Part shown: positions 36,188 through 45,773 of the stretch, in pieces | How the letters are laid out: every line of letters begins with the position of its first letter | Position numbering within the stretch: the first letter of the stretch is position 1 | NCBI GenBank assembly: GCA_039942715.1 | Contig: JBDVBY010000006.1 | Span: 970,245-1,034,244, forward strand | Reading direction: 5' to 3' | Length of the DNA: 64,000 bases | Source: JABDJX01 sp039942715 | GTDB taxonomy: Bacteria; Pseudomonadota; Alphaproteobacteria; Rhodobacterales; Rhodobacteraceae | Translations under genes and position numbers: made by a program | The notes under the pieces: generated by a model | The model's database searches: none | Seen by the model: only the letters and a program-made list of their open reading frames with translations | What the model was told of the DNA's origin: nothing

Positions 36188-36430
36188 TCAAGACGCAGCC
36201 GAGATGTCAACAGAATTTTTGTCCACCCCGCCAACAGCCTCTAAAATATCGCCTGGCTGACAGTCAAGCGCAGCGCAAATCCGCGCCAGAGTTTCGAACC
36301 GAATACCCTTAACTTTGCCGGTGCGCAAAAGGCTGATGTTCTGCTCTGTGATCCCCACCTCCTCCGCCAGATCGCGCGCCTTTTTCTTGCGCAAAGCCAA
36401 CATCACATCAAGGCGCACAACAATCTCCAT
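36188..36430 (-). CDS. YozG-type XRE regulator
   Basis: 80 residues, nearly all helix-turn-helix: RLDVMLALRKKKARDLAEEV, GITEQNISLLRTGKVKGIRF and ICAALDCQPGDIL. This is the Cro/C1-type pattern of the small regulator that commonly accompanies DUF2975 membrane proteins. Start at the ATG that overlaps the upstream stop as TGATG, hence translational coupling; a GTG lies one codon before. Confidence 0.85.
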   Translation of the reverse strand: MEIVVRLDVMLALRKKKARDLAEEVGITEQNISLLRTGKVKGIRFETLARICAALDCQPGDILEAVGGVDKNSVDISAAS

Positions 36431-36966
36431 CACACGAACCCTCGGGTTTCTTCAACGGCATGCGTTGCATCCACCAAAGCACGGCCAATCACCACCATGA
36501 GGCCTCCCGCGATCAGGAAGCCGAACTCAGAGAATGACAGCGCCAACGTCAGAGAACGTTCGCCCGGTGGATTGCTCATCGTCAGGATCAACACTTGTAC
36601 CATAAGGACGATGGGCTTGCTGATCGCGACGATCACAAGCCAAATACCAACTTTACGAATACGCTCGGCAGCCGCGTAAGACAGCGCGCGATCGTCGCGA
36701 AACAGCTGGAATAGAGACTGAAGATGCCATCCAGCAATACCAACACCCACCCATGGGATAAGACCAATACCCAACGCGGCCAGCCCTTGCGCCTTTGACG
36801 GCGCGCCAATTGCTGTGTGCTCAGGATAAGCCCAACCAAGGTCAGCAAGGCTCACACCGCCAGAAACCACGATCCAAGTAAGAACAATCGGCATGATCAC
36901 CATCAAAGCAATCAGCCCAGCCCAGGTGGCGCCATAGAGAAGCGTTGGAAGTCTAGAGGTCATCAT
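36430..36966 (-). CDS. DUF2975 membrane protein
   Basis: 178 residues with four hydrophobic segments (about 10-35, 62-82, 108-130, 145-165), the expected four-helix layout of DUF2975. Function unknown in the family. Two adjacent ATG codons begin it, with AAGG just upstream. Coupled to the XRE gene, which probably regulates the pair. Confidence 0.8.
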   Translation of the reverse strand: MMTSRLPTLLYGATWAGLIALMVIMPIVLTWIVVSGGVSLADLGWAYPEHTAIGAPSKAQGLAALGIGLIPWVGVGIAGWHLQSLFQLFRDDRALSYAAAERIRKVGIWLVIVAISKPIVLMVQVLILTMSNPPGERSLTLALSFSEFGFLIAGGLMVVIGRALVDATHAVEETRGFV

Positions 36967-37032
36967 ACATACCTTTTCAGAATCATTTTTTATTGTTATA
37001 CGATAAAAAAATATCGAATCAAGGAAATTACT

Positions 37033-37557
37033 ATGTGGCTTAAAACAATTCTTCCCGTCGTTCTTCTAACTGGTTGCACCTCTGTTGTCCCGGCAACCCT
37101 TGCGCGGTTGAACAACTTCTCACCACTCACCGTCGATCCCGCCGCTTTGCAAGCCGCCGTGACTGTGCCTGATGGTGTGTCTGTTCCTGTGGGCGGCGCG
37201 ACTATGCTGCTTGAGGCGACGCGCAGCGATACCAACGAGACGCTCAGCCAGACTTTCGTGCTGGATCAAACCGAAACGGGTGATTTACTGGTGTTCGAGG
37301 TTGCAGATGAAGACATTGCCGCCTTTAGAACCTTGCAACGCAAAGTGCGCACATGGGAAGAGATCGCCAAAGACGAAACCACGGGGTCATTTGGCGTGGA
37401 CGTGACGCTCTGCAAGGTGGGTGACGGTCCAGCAGAAGACGCGACGTTTTCGGTGTTCGTTCAGGCAGATGACGGCGGTTTGATGCCCATCCTGCGCGAT
37501 GCGCCGGTGAGTGAGGTGATCGGGAGCGGAGCGTTTGATGGGGAGGGATGTGCTTAG
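37033..37557 (+). CDS. Putative lipoprotein
   Basis: 174 residues. The N-terminus MWLKTILPVVLLTGCTSVV is a lipoprotein signal with lipobox LLTGC (Cys 15). The rest is acidic and soluble with no family recognised; a C-terminal Cys pair (TLCKVGDG and GEGCA) could form a disulfide in the periplasm. AAGGAA lies seven bases before the ATG. Divergent from DUF2975 and convergent with the reading-frame remnant behind adk. Confidence 0.7.
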   Translation: MWLKTILPVVLLTGCTSVVPATLARLNNFSPLTVDPAALQAAVTVPDGVSVPVGGATMLLEATRSDTNETLSQTFVLDQTETGDLLVFEVADEDIAAFRTLQRKVRTWEEIAKDETTGSFGVDVTLCKVGDGPAEDATFSVFVQADDGGLMPILRDAPVSEVIGSGAFDGEGCA

Positions 37558-37826
37558 TCTTTGACTAGCGCCAATCTGCCACTTCCATTCAGAAAGTAAT
37601 CGGCGTCATGGAAAACCAATCCGACATCTTTTGACAAAATCATAAGACCAACACCGAGGTAGGACCAATCAGCCTCGGTGTAACCTTCGCTGTATTCGCC
37701 GGTCAGAGAATTAAAGACAACGACCCCGATTAAACCGCCATCAATATCGACAGTGTCACCAGTTTCTATGACTTTAAGATCAACGATTTCTAACCGTCCA
37801 AAACCCCAGCAATCCCCGCAGCAACC
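37554..37826 (-). pseudogene. Immunity-like small protein frame without a normal start codon
   Basis: About 80 codons are open on the minus strand, running out of the 3' end of adk in another frame. The encoded stretch reads like a real protein: VIETGDTVDIDGGLIGVVVF, then GEYSEGYTEADWSYLGVGLM and GLVFHDADYF, a pattern I associate with small beta-rich immunity-type proteins (a D-x-v-x-DG start, a W-x-YL centre and a GLi-H end). No ATG, GTG or TTG is in frame before the central Met. Either its 5' end was lost when it landed behind adk, or it starts at an unusual codon. Its stop overlaps the stop of the convergent lipoprotein gene. Confidence 0.5.
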
Positions 37827-38368
37827 TCATCAATCTCGCCCAAACCGGGGACCCACTGAAGCTGCTTTTTCGCGTGGTAATACCCAATCAGCGGAGAGGT
37901 CTTTTTGTAGTACTCCATCAATCGGATTTTCAGGCTTTCCTCGTTATCGTCGGCGCGGGCCGTCCCGCCTGCTGCAACGGCCTCGCGGGCGCGGTTGAGG
38001 ATACGCTCGACAAGCACATCGTCGTTCACTTCCATCGCGATGACATGATCTAGTGTCTTGCCGTTCGCCTCCAGAAGATCAGCCAGCGCATCCGCCTGCG
38101 CCAAAGTGCGTGGGAACCCATCAAAGATGAACCCGCCGCCATTGTCACCTTGAAGCTTTTCTTCGATCAGGCCGATAACGATCTCGTCCGTCACCAACTC
38201 GCCTGCATCCATAATGGCGGCAACTTTTTTGCCCATGTCCGTGCCAGAGGCCTTGGCCTTGCGCAGCATGTCACCGGTGGACAGCTGGATCATATTGCGC
38301 CCCTCAACGAGGATCTGCGCTTGCGTGCCTTTGCCCGCACCCGGTGGCCCGAGCAAAATAATGTTCAT
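37790..38368 (-). CDS. adk: Adenylate kinase, short form
   Basis: 192 residues: MNIILLGPPGAGKGTQAQIL (P loop), QLSTGDMLRKA, GFIFDGFPRTLAQADAL. The LID region is short (AREAVAAGGTARADDNEESL) and has no zinc Cys set, the usual alphaproteobacterial form. Start overlaps the secY stop as ATGA, so translation is coupled. Confidence 0.98.
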   Translation of the reverse strand: MNIILLGPPGAGKGTQAQILVEGRNMIQLSTGDMLRKAKASGTDMGKKVAAIMDAGELVTDEIVIGLIEEKLQGDNGGGFIFDGFPRTLAQADALADLLEANGKTLDHVIAMEVNDDVLVERILNRAREAVAAGGTARADDNEESLKIRLMEYYKKTSPLIGYYHAKKQLQWVPGLGEIDEVAAGIAGVLDG

Positions 38369-39723
38369 TTTCTAGCCGTCCCTTTTTTCCCTCCGCGCTT
38401 TTTGCCGCGCAGCTGGGATTTCTCAATCAGCCCTTCGTATTGGTGGGCCAACAGATGAGACTGGACTTGTTGGATAAAGTCCATACCGACAGAGACAATA
38501 ATCAGGATCGAGGTGCCGCCAAAGTAAGCCGTAATCGCCAGATTGCCACGGATCATTTCCGGAATCAGACAGACCAAAGCCAGATAAGCCGAGCCAAGAA
38601 CAAGCAGGCGCGTGACCACATATTCCAGATATTCCTCGGTTTTCTTGCCCGGACGGATACCAGGAACAAAGCCGTTCTGGTTCTTCAGGTTGTCGGCCAC
38701 ATCATCCGGTTTGAACGACACGTTCAGCGTATAAAAATACGTGAAAAAGATGATCATCGACGCAAAGAACAACAGGTAAAGCGGCTGCCCGGGGCCAAAG
38801 TATGCCAGAATCCAGCTCATGACCGGTCCCGCGGAATTACCCGAGAAGGTCGAAAGCGTGGTTGGCAAAAGCAGCAGTGAAGAGGCAAAAATCGCCGGGA
38901 TAACGCCTGCAGGGTTTACTTTGATCGGCAAGTGCGATGAGCCGCCGTCGTAAACCTTCATCCCCACCTGACGGCGCGGATACTGAATATGCACTTTGCG
39001 CAGGGAGCGCTCCATGAACACGACGAACACTAGCGTTGCCAGCAGCATCAGGATAATCCCCAGGATCACCGCCGTAGACAGCGCACCAGAGCGACCCTGA
39101 GCAAAGAACTGTGCCAAAGCAGCCGGAAGTTCAGCCACAATACCCACGTAAATGATCAGCGAAATTCCATTGCCGACGCCGCGTGCAGTGATCTGCTCAC
39201 CCAACCACATCAGGAACATCGTACCGCCCACAAGCGTAATCATCACGCTAATGCGGAAGAACCAGCCGGGATCGGTTGCCAAGCCACCGGCTTCCATCGA
39301 AACGGCTAGACCGTAGGACTGAACCGACGCCAGAAACACCGTACCATAGCGTGTATATTGCGTAATCTTGCGGCGTCCTGCTTCGCCTTCTTTCTTGAGC
39401 GCTTTCAAAGGGGCCCATGTGGCGCCCAAAAGCTGCACGATAATCGAGGCCGAAATGTAGGGCATGATACCCAGCGCAAAGATACCCATTCGAGTGAGCG
39501 CGCCACCTGTGAACAAGCCAAGCACATCGGTGATACCGCCGGCCGCGCCCTCCATGAAGTCGCGAAGTGCAAAGCCGTCGATGCCCGGGACCGGGATGTA
39601 AGTGCCAATGCGGTAAACGATCAAAAGGCCGATGGTGAACAACAAGCGCTGTCTAAGCTCGGTTGCTTTTCCAAGCATGCCCCAGCTGACGTTCGAGGCC
39701 ATTTGTTCTGCAGCAGATGCCAT
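38365..39723 (-). CDS. secY: Protein translocase subunit SecY
   Basis: 452-residue channel subunit with ten membrane segments. Visible: the plug/TM2 region ISASIIVQLLGATWAPLKAL, PGVIPAIFASSLLLLP in TM7 and the TM8-9 loop VADNLKNQNGFVPGIRPGKK. The basic tail KSQLRGKKRGGKKGTARK faces the ribosome. Start at MASAAEQMASN; an in-frame ATG seven codons upstream lacks support. It follows rplO by 101 bases. Confidence 0.98.
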   Translation of the reverse strand: MASAAEQMASNVSWGMLGKATELRQRLLFTIGLLIVYRIGTYIPVPGIDGFALRDFMEGAAGGITDVLGLFTGGALTRMGIFALGIMPYISASIIVQLLGATWAPLKALKKEGEAGRRKITQYTRYGTVFLASVQSYGLAVSMEAGGLATDPGWFFRISVMITLVGGTMFLMWLGEQITARGVGNGISLIIYVGIVAELPAALAQFFAQGRSGALSTAVILGIILMLLATLVFVVFMERSLRKVHIQYPRRQVGMKVYDGGSSHLPIKVNPAGVIPAIFASSLLLLPTTLSTFSGNSAGPVMSWILAYFGPGQPLYLLFFASMIIFFTYFYTLNVSFKPDDVADNLKNQNGFVPGIRPGKKTEEYLEYVVTRLLVLGSAYLALVCLIPEMIRGNLAITAYFGGTSILIIVSVGMDFIQQVQSHLLAHQYEGLIEKSQLRGKKRGGKKGTARK

Positions 39724-39824
39724 ATCAAGGTCTCTTTCATGCAAGCGCCGCCCTACGGTCTCCCGTCGGCGGCGTTGGAAAACTTTAGATTATGTAGGCG
39801 GCTGATGCGCCACCCACAAGGCGT

Positions 39825-40298
39825 TTACGCTTCAGCCGACGCAGATGTGACCGTAAGAGAGCCACCGGCTTTCTCAACAGCTTCAATCGCAGACTTCGAC
39901 GCACCAGTGACATTGATCGTCGCTTTGGTCGAAAAGTCGCCCTTTGCCAGAACACGGATGCCGTCTTTCTTGCGACGGGTCACACCGCTTTCGATCAGCA
40001 CGTCTTCGGTGATGTCTTTTTTCGCGTCGATCTTTTTGGCATCGATAAATTTCTGGATAAGGCCAAGGTTCACAACGGCGAATTCTTTGCGGTTTGGCTT
40101 GTTAAAGCCACGCTTAGGCAGGCGTTGGTAGAGCGGCATCTGGCCACCCTCGTACCCTTTAATCGCAACACCCGAGCGGGATTTCTGACCTTTGATACCA
40201 CGGCCACCCATCTTACCAGTGCCCGAACCGGGACCACGACCAACGCGCTTGCGTTTCTTTGTGGCGCCGGGATTGTCGCTTAGTTCATTCAGTTTCAT
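39825..40298 (-). CDS. rplO: 50S ribosomal protein L15
   Basis: 157 residues: MKLNELSDNPGATKKRKRVG, then GRGPGSGTGKMGGRGIKGQK and EGGQMPLYQRLPKRGFNKPN. First gene of the rplO-secY-adk piece. Its normal upstream neighbour rpmD lies 9.5 kb away on the other strand, so it must now be driven from the 254-base region shared with the divergent nucleotidyltransferase gene. Confidence 0.98.
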   Translation of the reverse strand: MKLNELSDNPGATKKRKRVGRGPGSGTGKMGGRGIKGQKSRSGVAIKGYEGGQMPLYQRLPKRGFNKPNRKEFAVVNLGLIQKFIDAKKIDAKKDITEDVLIESGVTRRKKDGIRVLAKGDFSTKATINVTGASKSAIEAVEKAGGSLTVTSASAEA

Positions 40299-40552
40299 AT
40301 CGCTTCTCCTTAAGCCGGACGCACCCTACGAAGCGATAATGGGGCGGACACGGCATGACGTGATTCTTGGCCGCGCAAGGCGACCACTGAGGGCGTATAA
40401 GAGAACCCCTAGCATCACGCAAGACTTTCTGAATACGCAGATAACAAAAGCCGCCCTCTTCCGCCTGATACCGGTCTAATCAGGTTTCCAAAGTTGTTCA
40501 TCCCCTTGCCATTCAATACTGTGCGCTCGATTGCAACAAAGAGGGCGTTTTC

Positions 40553-41350
40553 ATGAAGCACGATGAAGTCATCCAAGTGATCACAAAAGCAATCAAAGAC
40601 ACACCCGATGTCCAAGCCCTGTTCCTAAGTGGAAGCTATGGAAACGGGATGGCAGACGACTACAGCGATATTGACTTTGTATTGGTGGCAAAAGACGGCG
40701 CGTCTGACGCAATTGCCAAGGTCTGGAGAGATGCCATTCAAAAAACCGGCGAGATAATCCTTTGGTGGGACAGAACAACCGTTCCGGTGTTGATCAACGC
40801 GATTACCCAAGACTGGACCCGCACAGATGTGATTATTCTGAAACCGGATCAGATGGGAATACAGACGCAGAACAGTCTGAAGCCGCTTTTTGATCACAAC
40901 AATATTTATGAAAGGTTAGCGAAAAGCGCACAAAAACCCGAGCCAAACCTTAAGCAGTTCAGATATCAGGTAGAAGACTTCATCAGGATACTTGGCCTCT
41001 TACATTTGGCAGCTGGCCGCGAAGAATACATCAACGGCGTCTTGGGTGTTTTCCACCTTCGCAGTAAGCTGGTCGAGCTATTGATAGAAGAAACCGATGC
41101 CCCCAATCGTGGCGGCATTTTGCATCTCAATCGATTGATAACCGAAGAACAAAAAGCATTGCTAACGTCTTTGCCTCCCGTGCTTCCTGCTCGAGACTCG
41201 ATGATTTCTGCCCATCTTGCGTATGCCGAAGCCTATCTGCCCCGCGCGCGAACCAAAGCAAAGCGTCTGAAGATGGACTGGCCGGAAAAATTTGAAGCTG
41301 CAACTTGGGCCAAGCTGGAACAAGCCCTGTCGGTTCAGCGTCCTTACTAA
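40553..41350 (+). CDS. Nucleotidyltransferase-domain protein (MNT type)
   Basis: 265 residues. The N-terminal FLSGSYGNGMADDYSDIDFV has the GS and D-x-D catalytic pattern (Asp near 39 and 41) of pol-beta-like minimal nucleotidyltransferases. The remaining 160 residues are mostly helical, resembling the layout of aminoglycoside adenylyltransferases. Substrate unknown; an antibiotic-modifying or small-molecule role is possible but not shown. It is divergent from rplO. Confidence 0.8.
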   Translation: MKHDEVIQVITKAIKDTPDVQALFLSGSYGNGMADDYSDIDFVLVAKDGASDAIAKVWRDAIQKTGEIILWWDRTTVPVLINAITQDWTRTDVIILKPDQMGIQTQNSLKPLFDHNNIYERLAKSAQKPEPNLKQFRYQVEDFIRILGLLHLAAGREEYINGVLGVFHLRSKLVELLIEETDAPNRGGILHLNRLITEEQKALLTSLPPVLPARDSMISAHLAYAEAYLPRARTKAKRLKMDWPEKFEAATWAKLEQALSVQRPY

Positions 41351-41465
41351 GCTGCGCAGTTTATACGTTTCGCTCTCGCCAATGTCACAACCCCGTAAGA
41401 CACCTTTCCACATGCTCCACCTTCCCCCAAAGTGCCCCTAGACCAATCAAAAGGACGCTGCACTC

Positions 41466-42935
41466 ATGGGCTTTGCAATGGACACCCTCAATTTCCTCGC
41501 CGTGGCGTTCGTTGTTGTCATAGGCGCAGCGGCCGCCCTTGCCGTCGTCTTGTTCATCATTGATCGAAGCCAAACCGAAGACGCGATCCGGCGCAATTAC
41601 CCGGTTATTGGCCGCTTTAGACACTTGTTTTCCGAACTCGGCGAGTTTTTCCGACAATATTTCTTTGCGATGGACCGTGAAGAACTGCCCTTTAACCGCG
41701 CGCAGCGCGACTGGATCAAACGGGCCGGAAACGGAAAGGGCAACACGGTTGCCTTTGGCTCGACCCGCAACATCAATGTGGTCGGCACGCCAATCTTCGT
41801 GAACGCGGCATTTCCACCAACAGACGACCAATTCGCCAAAAGCGAGCCACTAACGATTGGCGAAGGGTGCAAGACCCCATTTAAGGCAAAGTCCTTTTTC
41901 AACATCTCTGGCATGAGCTATGGCGCAATCTCGCGCCCTGCCGTGCAAGCGCTCAGCAGGGGTGCAAAGGATGCAGGGCTTTGGCTCAACACAGGCGAAG
42001 GCGGACTTAGCCCGTTTCATCTTGAGGGCGGTGCAGACGTGGTTTTCCAGATCGGCACGGCCAAGTTTGGCGTGCGCGATGTCGATGGTAACCTTGATGA
42101 CGATAAGCTGCGCGCCATGGCGGACCACGAGACCGTGCGGATGTTCGAAATCAAACTCGCTCAAGGGGCGAAACCCGGCAAAGGTGGCATCCTGCCCGGC
42201 GCGAAAGTCACAGAAGAAATCGCAAAAATTCGTGGGCTTGAGGTTGGCCAAGACGGCATTTCGCCAAACCGCCACCGGGAGGTGGACAGCTGGGAGGATC
42301 TGCTTGATCTGATCGGCCATATCCGCGCAGTCACTGGCAAACCTGTAGGCATCAAGACTGTCGTTGGCGCAGAAGAGGCAGTTGGGGACCTCTTTGCCAC
42401 GATCATAAGGCGCGGAGCTGACAGCGCCCCGGACTTTATCACAATCGACGGCGGCGAAGGCGGCACGGGTGCCGCGCCTATGCCATTGATTGATCTGGTC
42501 GGCATGTCGATCCGCGAAGCGCTCCCCATGGTGGCCGATCTGCGCGACAAAGCGGGTCTGAAAGATCGCATTCGCATCGTCGCAAGCGGAAAACTCGTCA
42601 ATCCCGGCGATATCGCATGGGCCTTGGCGGCAGGCGCTGATTTCGTCACTTCTGCACGAGGATTTATGTTCTCGCTGGGCTGTATTCAGGCTCTAAAGTG
42701 CAACAAAAACACTTGCCCCACTGGGATCACCACGCACGATCCAAGGTTTCAAAAAGGTCTGGTGGTCGAGGACAAATGGAAACGCGTGTCAGCCTATGGC
42801 AAAAACATCGTGAAGGAAGTCGAGACAATCGCGCACTCCGTCGGGGTTACCGAACCACGCAAGATGCGCCGCAACCATGTGCGTATTATGCAAGACAACG
42901 GCAAATCGATCCCGATGGATAAACTCTATTCCTAG
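41466..42935 (+). CDS. FMN-binding glutamate synthase family protein
   Basis: 489 residues. One N-terminal membrane helix (about 8-30) followed by the FMN-binding domain of large-subunit glutamate synthase: FNISGMSYGAISRPAVQAL, GEGGLSPFH, KPGKGGILPGAKV, GGEGGTGAAPMPLID, and the Cys cluster LGCIQALKCNKNTCPTGI. The amidotransferase and second-subunit parts of true GltB are missing, so it is not a normal glutamate synthase; stand-alone forms such as this are of unclear reaction. AAAGGA lies before the ATG. Confidence 0.9.
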   Translation: MGFAMDTLNFLAVAFVVVIGAAAALAVVLFIIDRSQTEDAIRRNYPVIGRFRHLFSELGEFFRQYFFAMDREELPFNRAQRDWIKRAGNGKGNTVAFGSTRNINVVGTPIFVNAAFPPTDDQFAKSEPLTIGEGCKTPFKAKSFFNISGMSYGAISRPAVQALSRGAKDAGLWLNTGEGGLSPFHLEGGADVVFQIGTAKFGVRDVDGNLDDDKLRAMADHETVRMFEIKLAQGAKPGKGGILPGAKVTEEIAKIRGLEVGQDGISPNRHREVDSWEDLLDLIGHIRAVTGKPVGIKTVVGAEEAVGDLFATIIRRGADSAPDFITIDGGEGGTGAAPMPLIDLVGMSIREALPMVADLRDKAGLKDRIRIVASGKLVNPGDIAWALAAGADFVTSARGFMFSLGCIQALKCNKNTCPTGITTHDPRFQKGLVVEDKWKRVSAYGKNIVKEVETIAHSVGVTEPRKMRRNHVRIMQDNGKSIPMDKLYS

Positions 42936-43002
42936 GTCTAAGCGCCCTTTAATAAACTTCCATCGCGCAATTGGCTGATGTAGCTTTCTGACAACGACGA
43001 TT

Positions 43003-45045
43003 TTGAAGTTCTGGGATTCCGCATTGCAGTACAGACCTGAAATCGACGGCCTTCGGGCGGTCGCGGTTCTCTTCGTAATATTTTACCATTTGAATGCCCT
43101 CACACTGGGCGTCGGCTTCGCAGGCGTGGACGTGTTCTTCGTGATTTCCGGCTACCTCATCGGCGGGCAGATCATCAGCGAGAAGATGGCCGGAGTATTC
43201 AGTTTCGGGAATTTTTATGCGCGGCGGGCACGGCGCATTCTGCCTGCGTTGTTCGTGACGATACTTGTGTCTATGGCGGTCGGTTGGACTTTGATGTTGC
43301 CGGAAGACTATCGCTATTTTCTGGGCGGTGCTGCCACCGCCCTCCTGTCCATCTCGAACTACTGGTTCGCCGCGCGTATCGACTACTTCAACCCATTGGC
43401 GGCCGACGACCCACTGGTTCATACTTGGACGCTCGGTGTTGAAGAGCAGTTTTATCTGCTGGTACCGCTGTTGATCGTATTGGTTTTGCGGTTTCTGCGC
43501 CCCCACCTGTTTACCGTCCTCTTGGCGCTTTCCATCGCAAGTTTCGCGCTAGCCGTTTGGTTAAGCCACACGGCACCCCAGCTTTCATATTACATCCTGC
43601 CCACAAGAGCGTGGGAGCTTCTGGCAGGCGTTCTTATCGCTATGAAAGAGAACGAGCTTCGAGCTTTTGTTGGCGACCGGCTTCAAAGCGTACTTGCGAA
43701 TGCAGCGCTTTTTGTCCTGATTTTCGGAGTGATCACGATACCGTCAGATGCAAATTGGCCCGGCATGTTCACGCTGGTTCCGGTCTTGTCGACCGCCGCG
43801 TTCCTTGCATTCGGATCCGGTCGTGCGCTGTCCACTTCGTTGCTTTCTTTTGGGCCAATGAAAGCCGTAGGCCTTGTAAGCTACTCAGCATATCTGGTGC
43901 ACCAACCGATTCTTGGCTTCCTGTCTTACAGAGAAATGGCGCCAAGCACGATTGGTGCGAAGGCGTTGGTTTTTGCCGCAACATTCATATTGGCGTACGC
44001 CTCATGGCGTTTCATTGAAATCCCGTTTCGAAAGCAAAAGATGCGCCCGTTCGTCGGTCGCGGATTGCTCGGCGGTGCCGCGTTACTGATCTTTCTGATC
44101 GCCGTAGGCGGTCATGTATCCAAAGGTTACCCGATGCGGATGCCCCAAGAAGTTGAGGCGATTTTGGCCATCGAACAAACCTATGGGAAAAGTTACAAAC
44201 AGTGTTTGGGCGTCCGCAAAAATGTCCCGACCATGGACTTAAGCCAGTCTTGTATACTTGGGCCTGATGAGACACCCAAAGTCGCCCTTTGGGGAGATAG
44301 CCATGCGGCCGTTATCTTTGATGCGCTATCAGACGAGCTTTCAAATGAAGGTCTTTCGACCCAAGCGTATTTAGTAAGCAGCTGTCAGCCCATCCCCGCG
44401 CTTTTCAATGCGGGTCAAAAACGCACCGATCAATGCGCGGCGTTCAATGCGCGCGTGCTTGTCAGGATCCTTGAAGACCCCGACCTAGAAGTCGTTGTCC
44501 TTGTCGCCACTTGGGACAATTATTTTCTGGCGGAAAGCACCCCGGATATGTTTGGGCGACGCGGAAATGATGACTTTTATGCCTATCCAATCGACGCAAC
44601 GCCCAACATGCCTGAAAGCGAACGGCGCGCAGGAGTCCAAGCCGCTGTGTCGCAAATGCTGAAATCATTGGTTGCGGCACGTAAGAAGGTCGTAATCGTC
44701 AATTCAGTGCCTCGACCTGACGTCAACATTCCCCGCTACGCGGCATTCCAAGTGTGGAACGGCAAGGGATTCCCCACAGACCTCTCGTACAATCGCTCGA
44801 TTTTCGATGCGCAAACCGAGGTTGCAGCAACACTCTTTAAGGAGGTGTCAATCGAATTTGGCCCCTCTGACATAGCCGTCGTGCAACCGGGGACAGCCTT
44901 TTGCGACCAAGCGAACTGCAAGGTCATCGATGAAACGGACATTCTTTTCACGGATGGCAACCATCTCTCTGTGGTTGGTGCACAACGTGTCGCACCACTT
45001 ATCGCCACAACAGCGGTCAACCTTCTAAAGTCGGCAGATGAATAG
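43003..45045 (+). CDS. Membrane acyltransferase (OafA/YrhL type) with SGNH domain
   Basis: 680 residues. Residues 8-370 form the acyltransferase-3 membrane domain: YRPEIDGLRAVAVLFVIFYH with its catalytic-type His, FVISGYLI, RRARRILPALF and HTWTLGVEEQFYLLVP. Residues 420-680 form a periplasmic SGNH hydrolase-like domain with ALWGDSHAAVI and the D-x-x-H motif DGNHLSVVG. Such proteins O-acetylate cell-surface glycans. TTG start chosen because the family motif begins nine residues later and no ATG is available. Confidence 0.88.
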   Translation: MKFWDSALQYRPEIDGLRAVAVLFVIFYHLNALTLGVGFAGVDVFFVISGYLIGGQIISEKMAGVFSFGNFYARRARRILPALFVTILVSMAVGWTLMLPEDYRYFLGGAATALLSISNYWFAARIDYFNPLAADDPLVHTWTLGVEEQFYLLVPLLIVLVLRFLRPHLFTVLLALSIASFALAVWLSHTAPQLSYYILPTRAWELLAGVLIAMKENELRAFVGDRLQSVLANAALFVLIFGVITIPSDANWPGMFTLVPVLSTAAFLAFGSGRALSTSLLSFGPMKAVGLVSYSAYLVHQPILGFLSYREMAPSTIGAKALVFAATFILAYASWRFIEIPFRKQKMRPFVGRGLLGGAALLIFLIAVGGHVSKGYPMRMPQEVEAILAIEQTYGKSYKQCLGVRKNVPTMDLSQSCILGPDETPKVALWGDSHAAVIFDALSDELSNEGLSTQAYLVSSCQPIPALFNAGQKRTDQCAAFNARVLVRILEDPDLEVVVLVATWDNYFLAESTPDMFGRRGNDDFYAYPIDATPNMPESERRAGVQAAVSQMLKSLVAARKKVVIVNSVPRPDVNIPRYAAFQVWNGKGFPTDLSYNRSIFDAQTEVAATLFKEVSIEFGPSDIAVVQPGTAFCDQANCKVIDETDILFTDGNHLSVVGAQRVAPLIATTAVNLLKSADE

Positions 45046-45048
45046 CGC

Positions 45049-45414
45049 CTAGAAGCGACGCTTAGGCGGATCATCTGGGCAATCCAGATTCGCTGCTTGA
45101 TAAAGCATCCAAACGGCGAGGTTGTGCTTGGGCGAATGCTCTTTCGAGAAACGCTCGCGCCCATTTTTGGGCGGCAAACGTCCCTCAATCCACTGCATTA
45201 AGGAAATGTGCTGTTCTTCTTTGCAACGCGCATGCACATCGCGCCAGACGGCTGGCTGATCAGAAACAGTTTCAAGATGGGTCTTTAGCGCAGCAACACC
45301 GCGCCCAATGGCAAGAGCACTGTTCTCTCTCGCCAGAATCTCAACACTCGTATACGGTCTATTTAGCTCGATCACAGGCACACCACTTAATAAGTACTCG
45401 TCATGGTTAACCAA
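45049..45414 (-). CDS. Hypothetical protein
   Basis: 121 residues, soluble and helical, no family recognised. Trp-containing segments (AVWRDVHARC, LMQWIEGR, LAVWMLYQAA) are spaced like a small helical bundle. It is convergent with the acyltransferase gene, with stops three bases apart, and divergent from rpmC; it therefore marks the left edge of the inverted ribosomal piece. Confidence 0.55.
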   Translation of the reverse strand: MVNHDEYLLSGVPVIELNRPYTSVEILARENSALAIGRGVAALKTHLETVSDQPAVWRDVHARCKEEQHISLMQWIEGRLPPKNGRERFSKEHSPKHNLAVWMLYQAANLDCPDDPPKRRF

Positions 45415-45563
45415 TGATTACGGCCTGAGTTTGGCGCAGATGCGAAAACCCCTTGCCACGCATGTGATTCCCCCCTAAACGGCACACTTCACCTGAACTC
45501 CATCGGATGCAGGGTCACCCTCCGGGCGCCCTCCGATGACTGTTGCATAAGGAAGTATGAGCC

Positions 45564-45770
45564 ATGAACGCTCAGGAATTGCGTGATAAAACGCCCGATC
45601 AGCTTCGCGAAGAGCTGGTCAATCTCAAGAAAGAGGCCTTCAACCTCCGATTCCAGCAGGCCTCGAGCCAATTGGAAAACACAGCACGTATGCGTTCGGT
45701 TCGCCGCGACGCTGCTCGTGTGAAGACAATTTTGAACGAAAAAGCGGCTGCTGCCGCTGCGGAGGCTTGA
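45564..45770 (+). CDS. rpmC: 50S ribosomal protein L29
   Basis: 68 residues: MNAQELRDKTPDQLREELVN with the FNLRFQQASSQLENTARMRS core. Sits at the exit of the peptide tunnel. First gene of the inverted piece; the normal upstream gene rplP lies 10 kb away on the other strand. The promoter must lie in the 149 bases shared with the divergent hypothetical gene. AAGGAAG before an ATGAGCC-ATG is the ribosome binding site. Confidence 0.98.
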   Translation: MNAQELRDKTPDQLREELVNLKKEAFNLRFQQASSQLENTARMRSVRRDAARVKTILNEKAAAAAAEA

Positions 45771-45773
45771 TAG

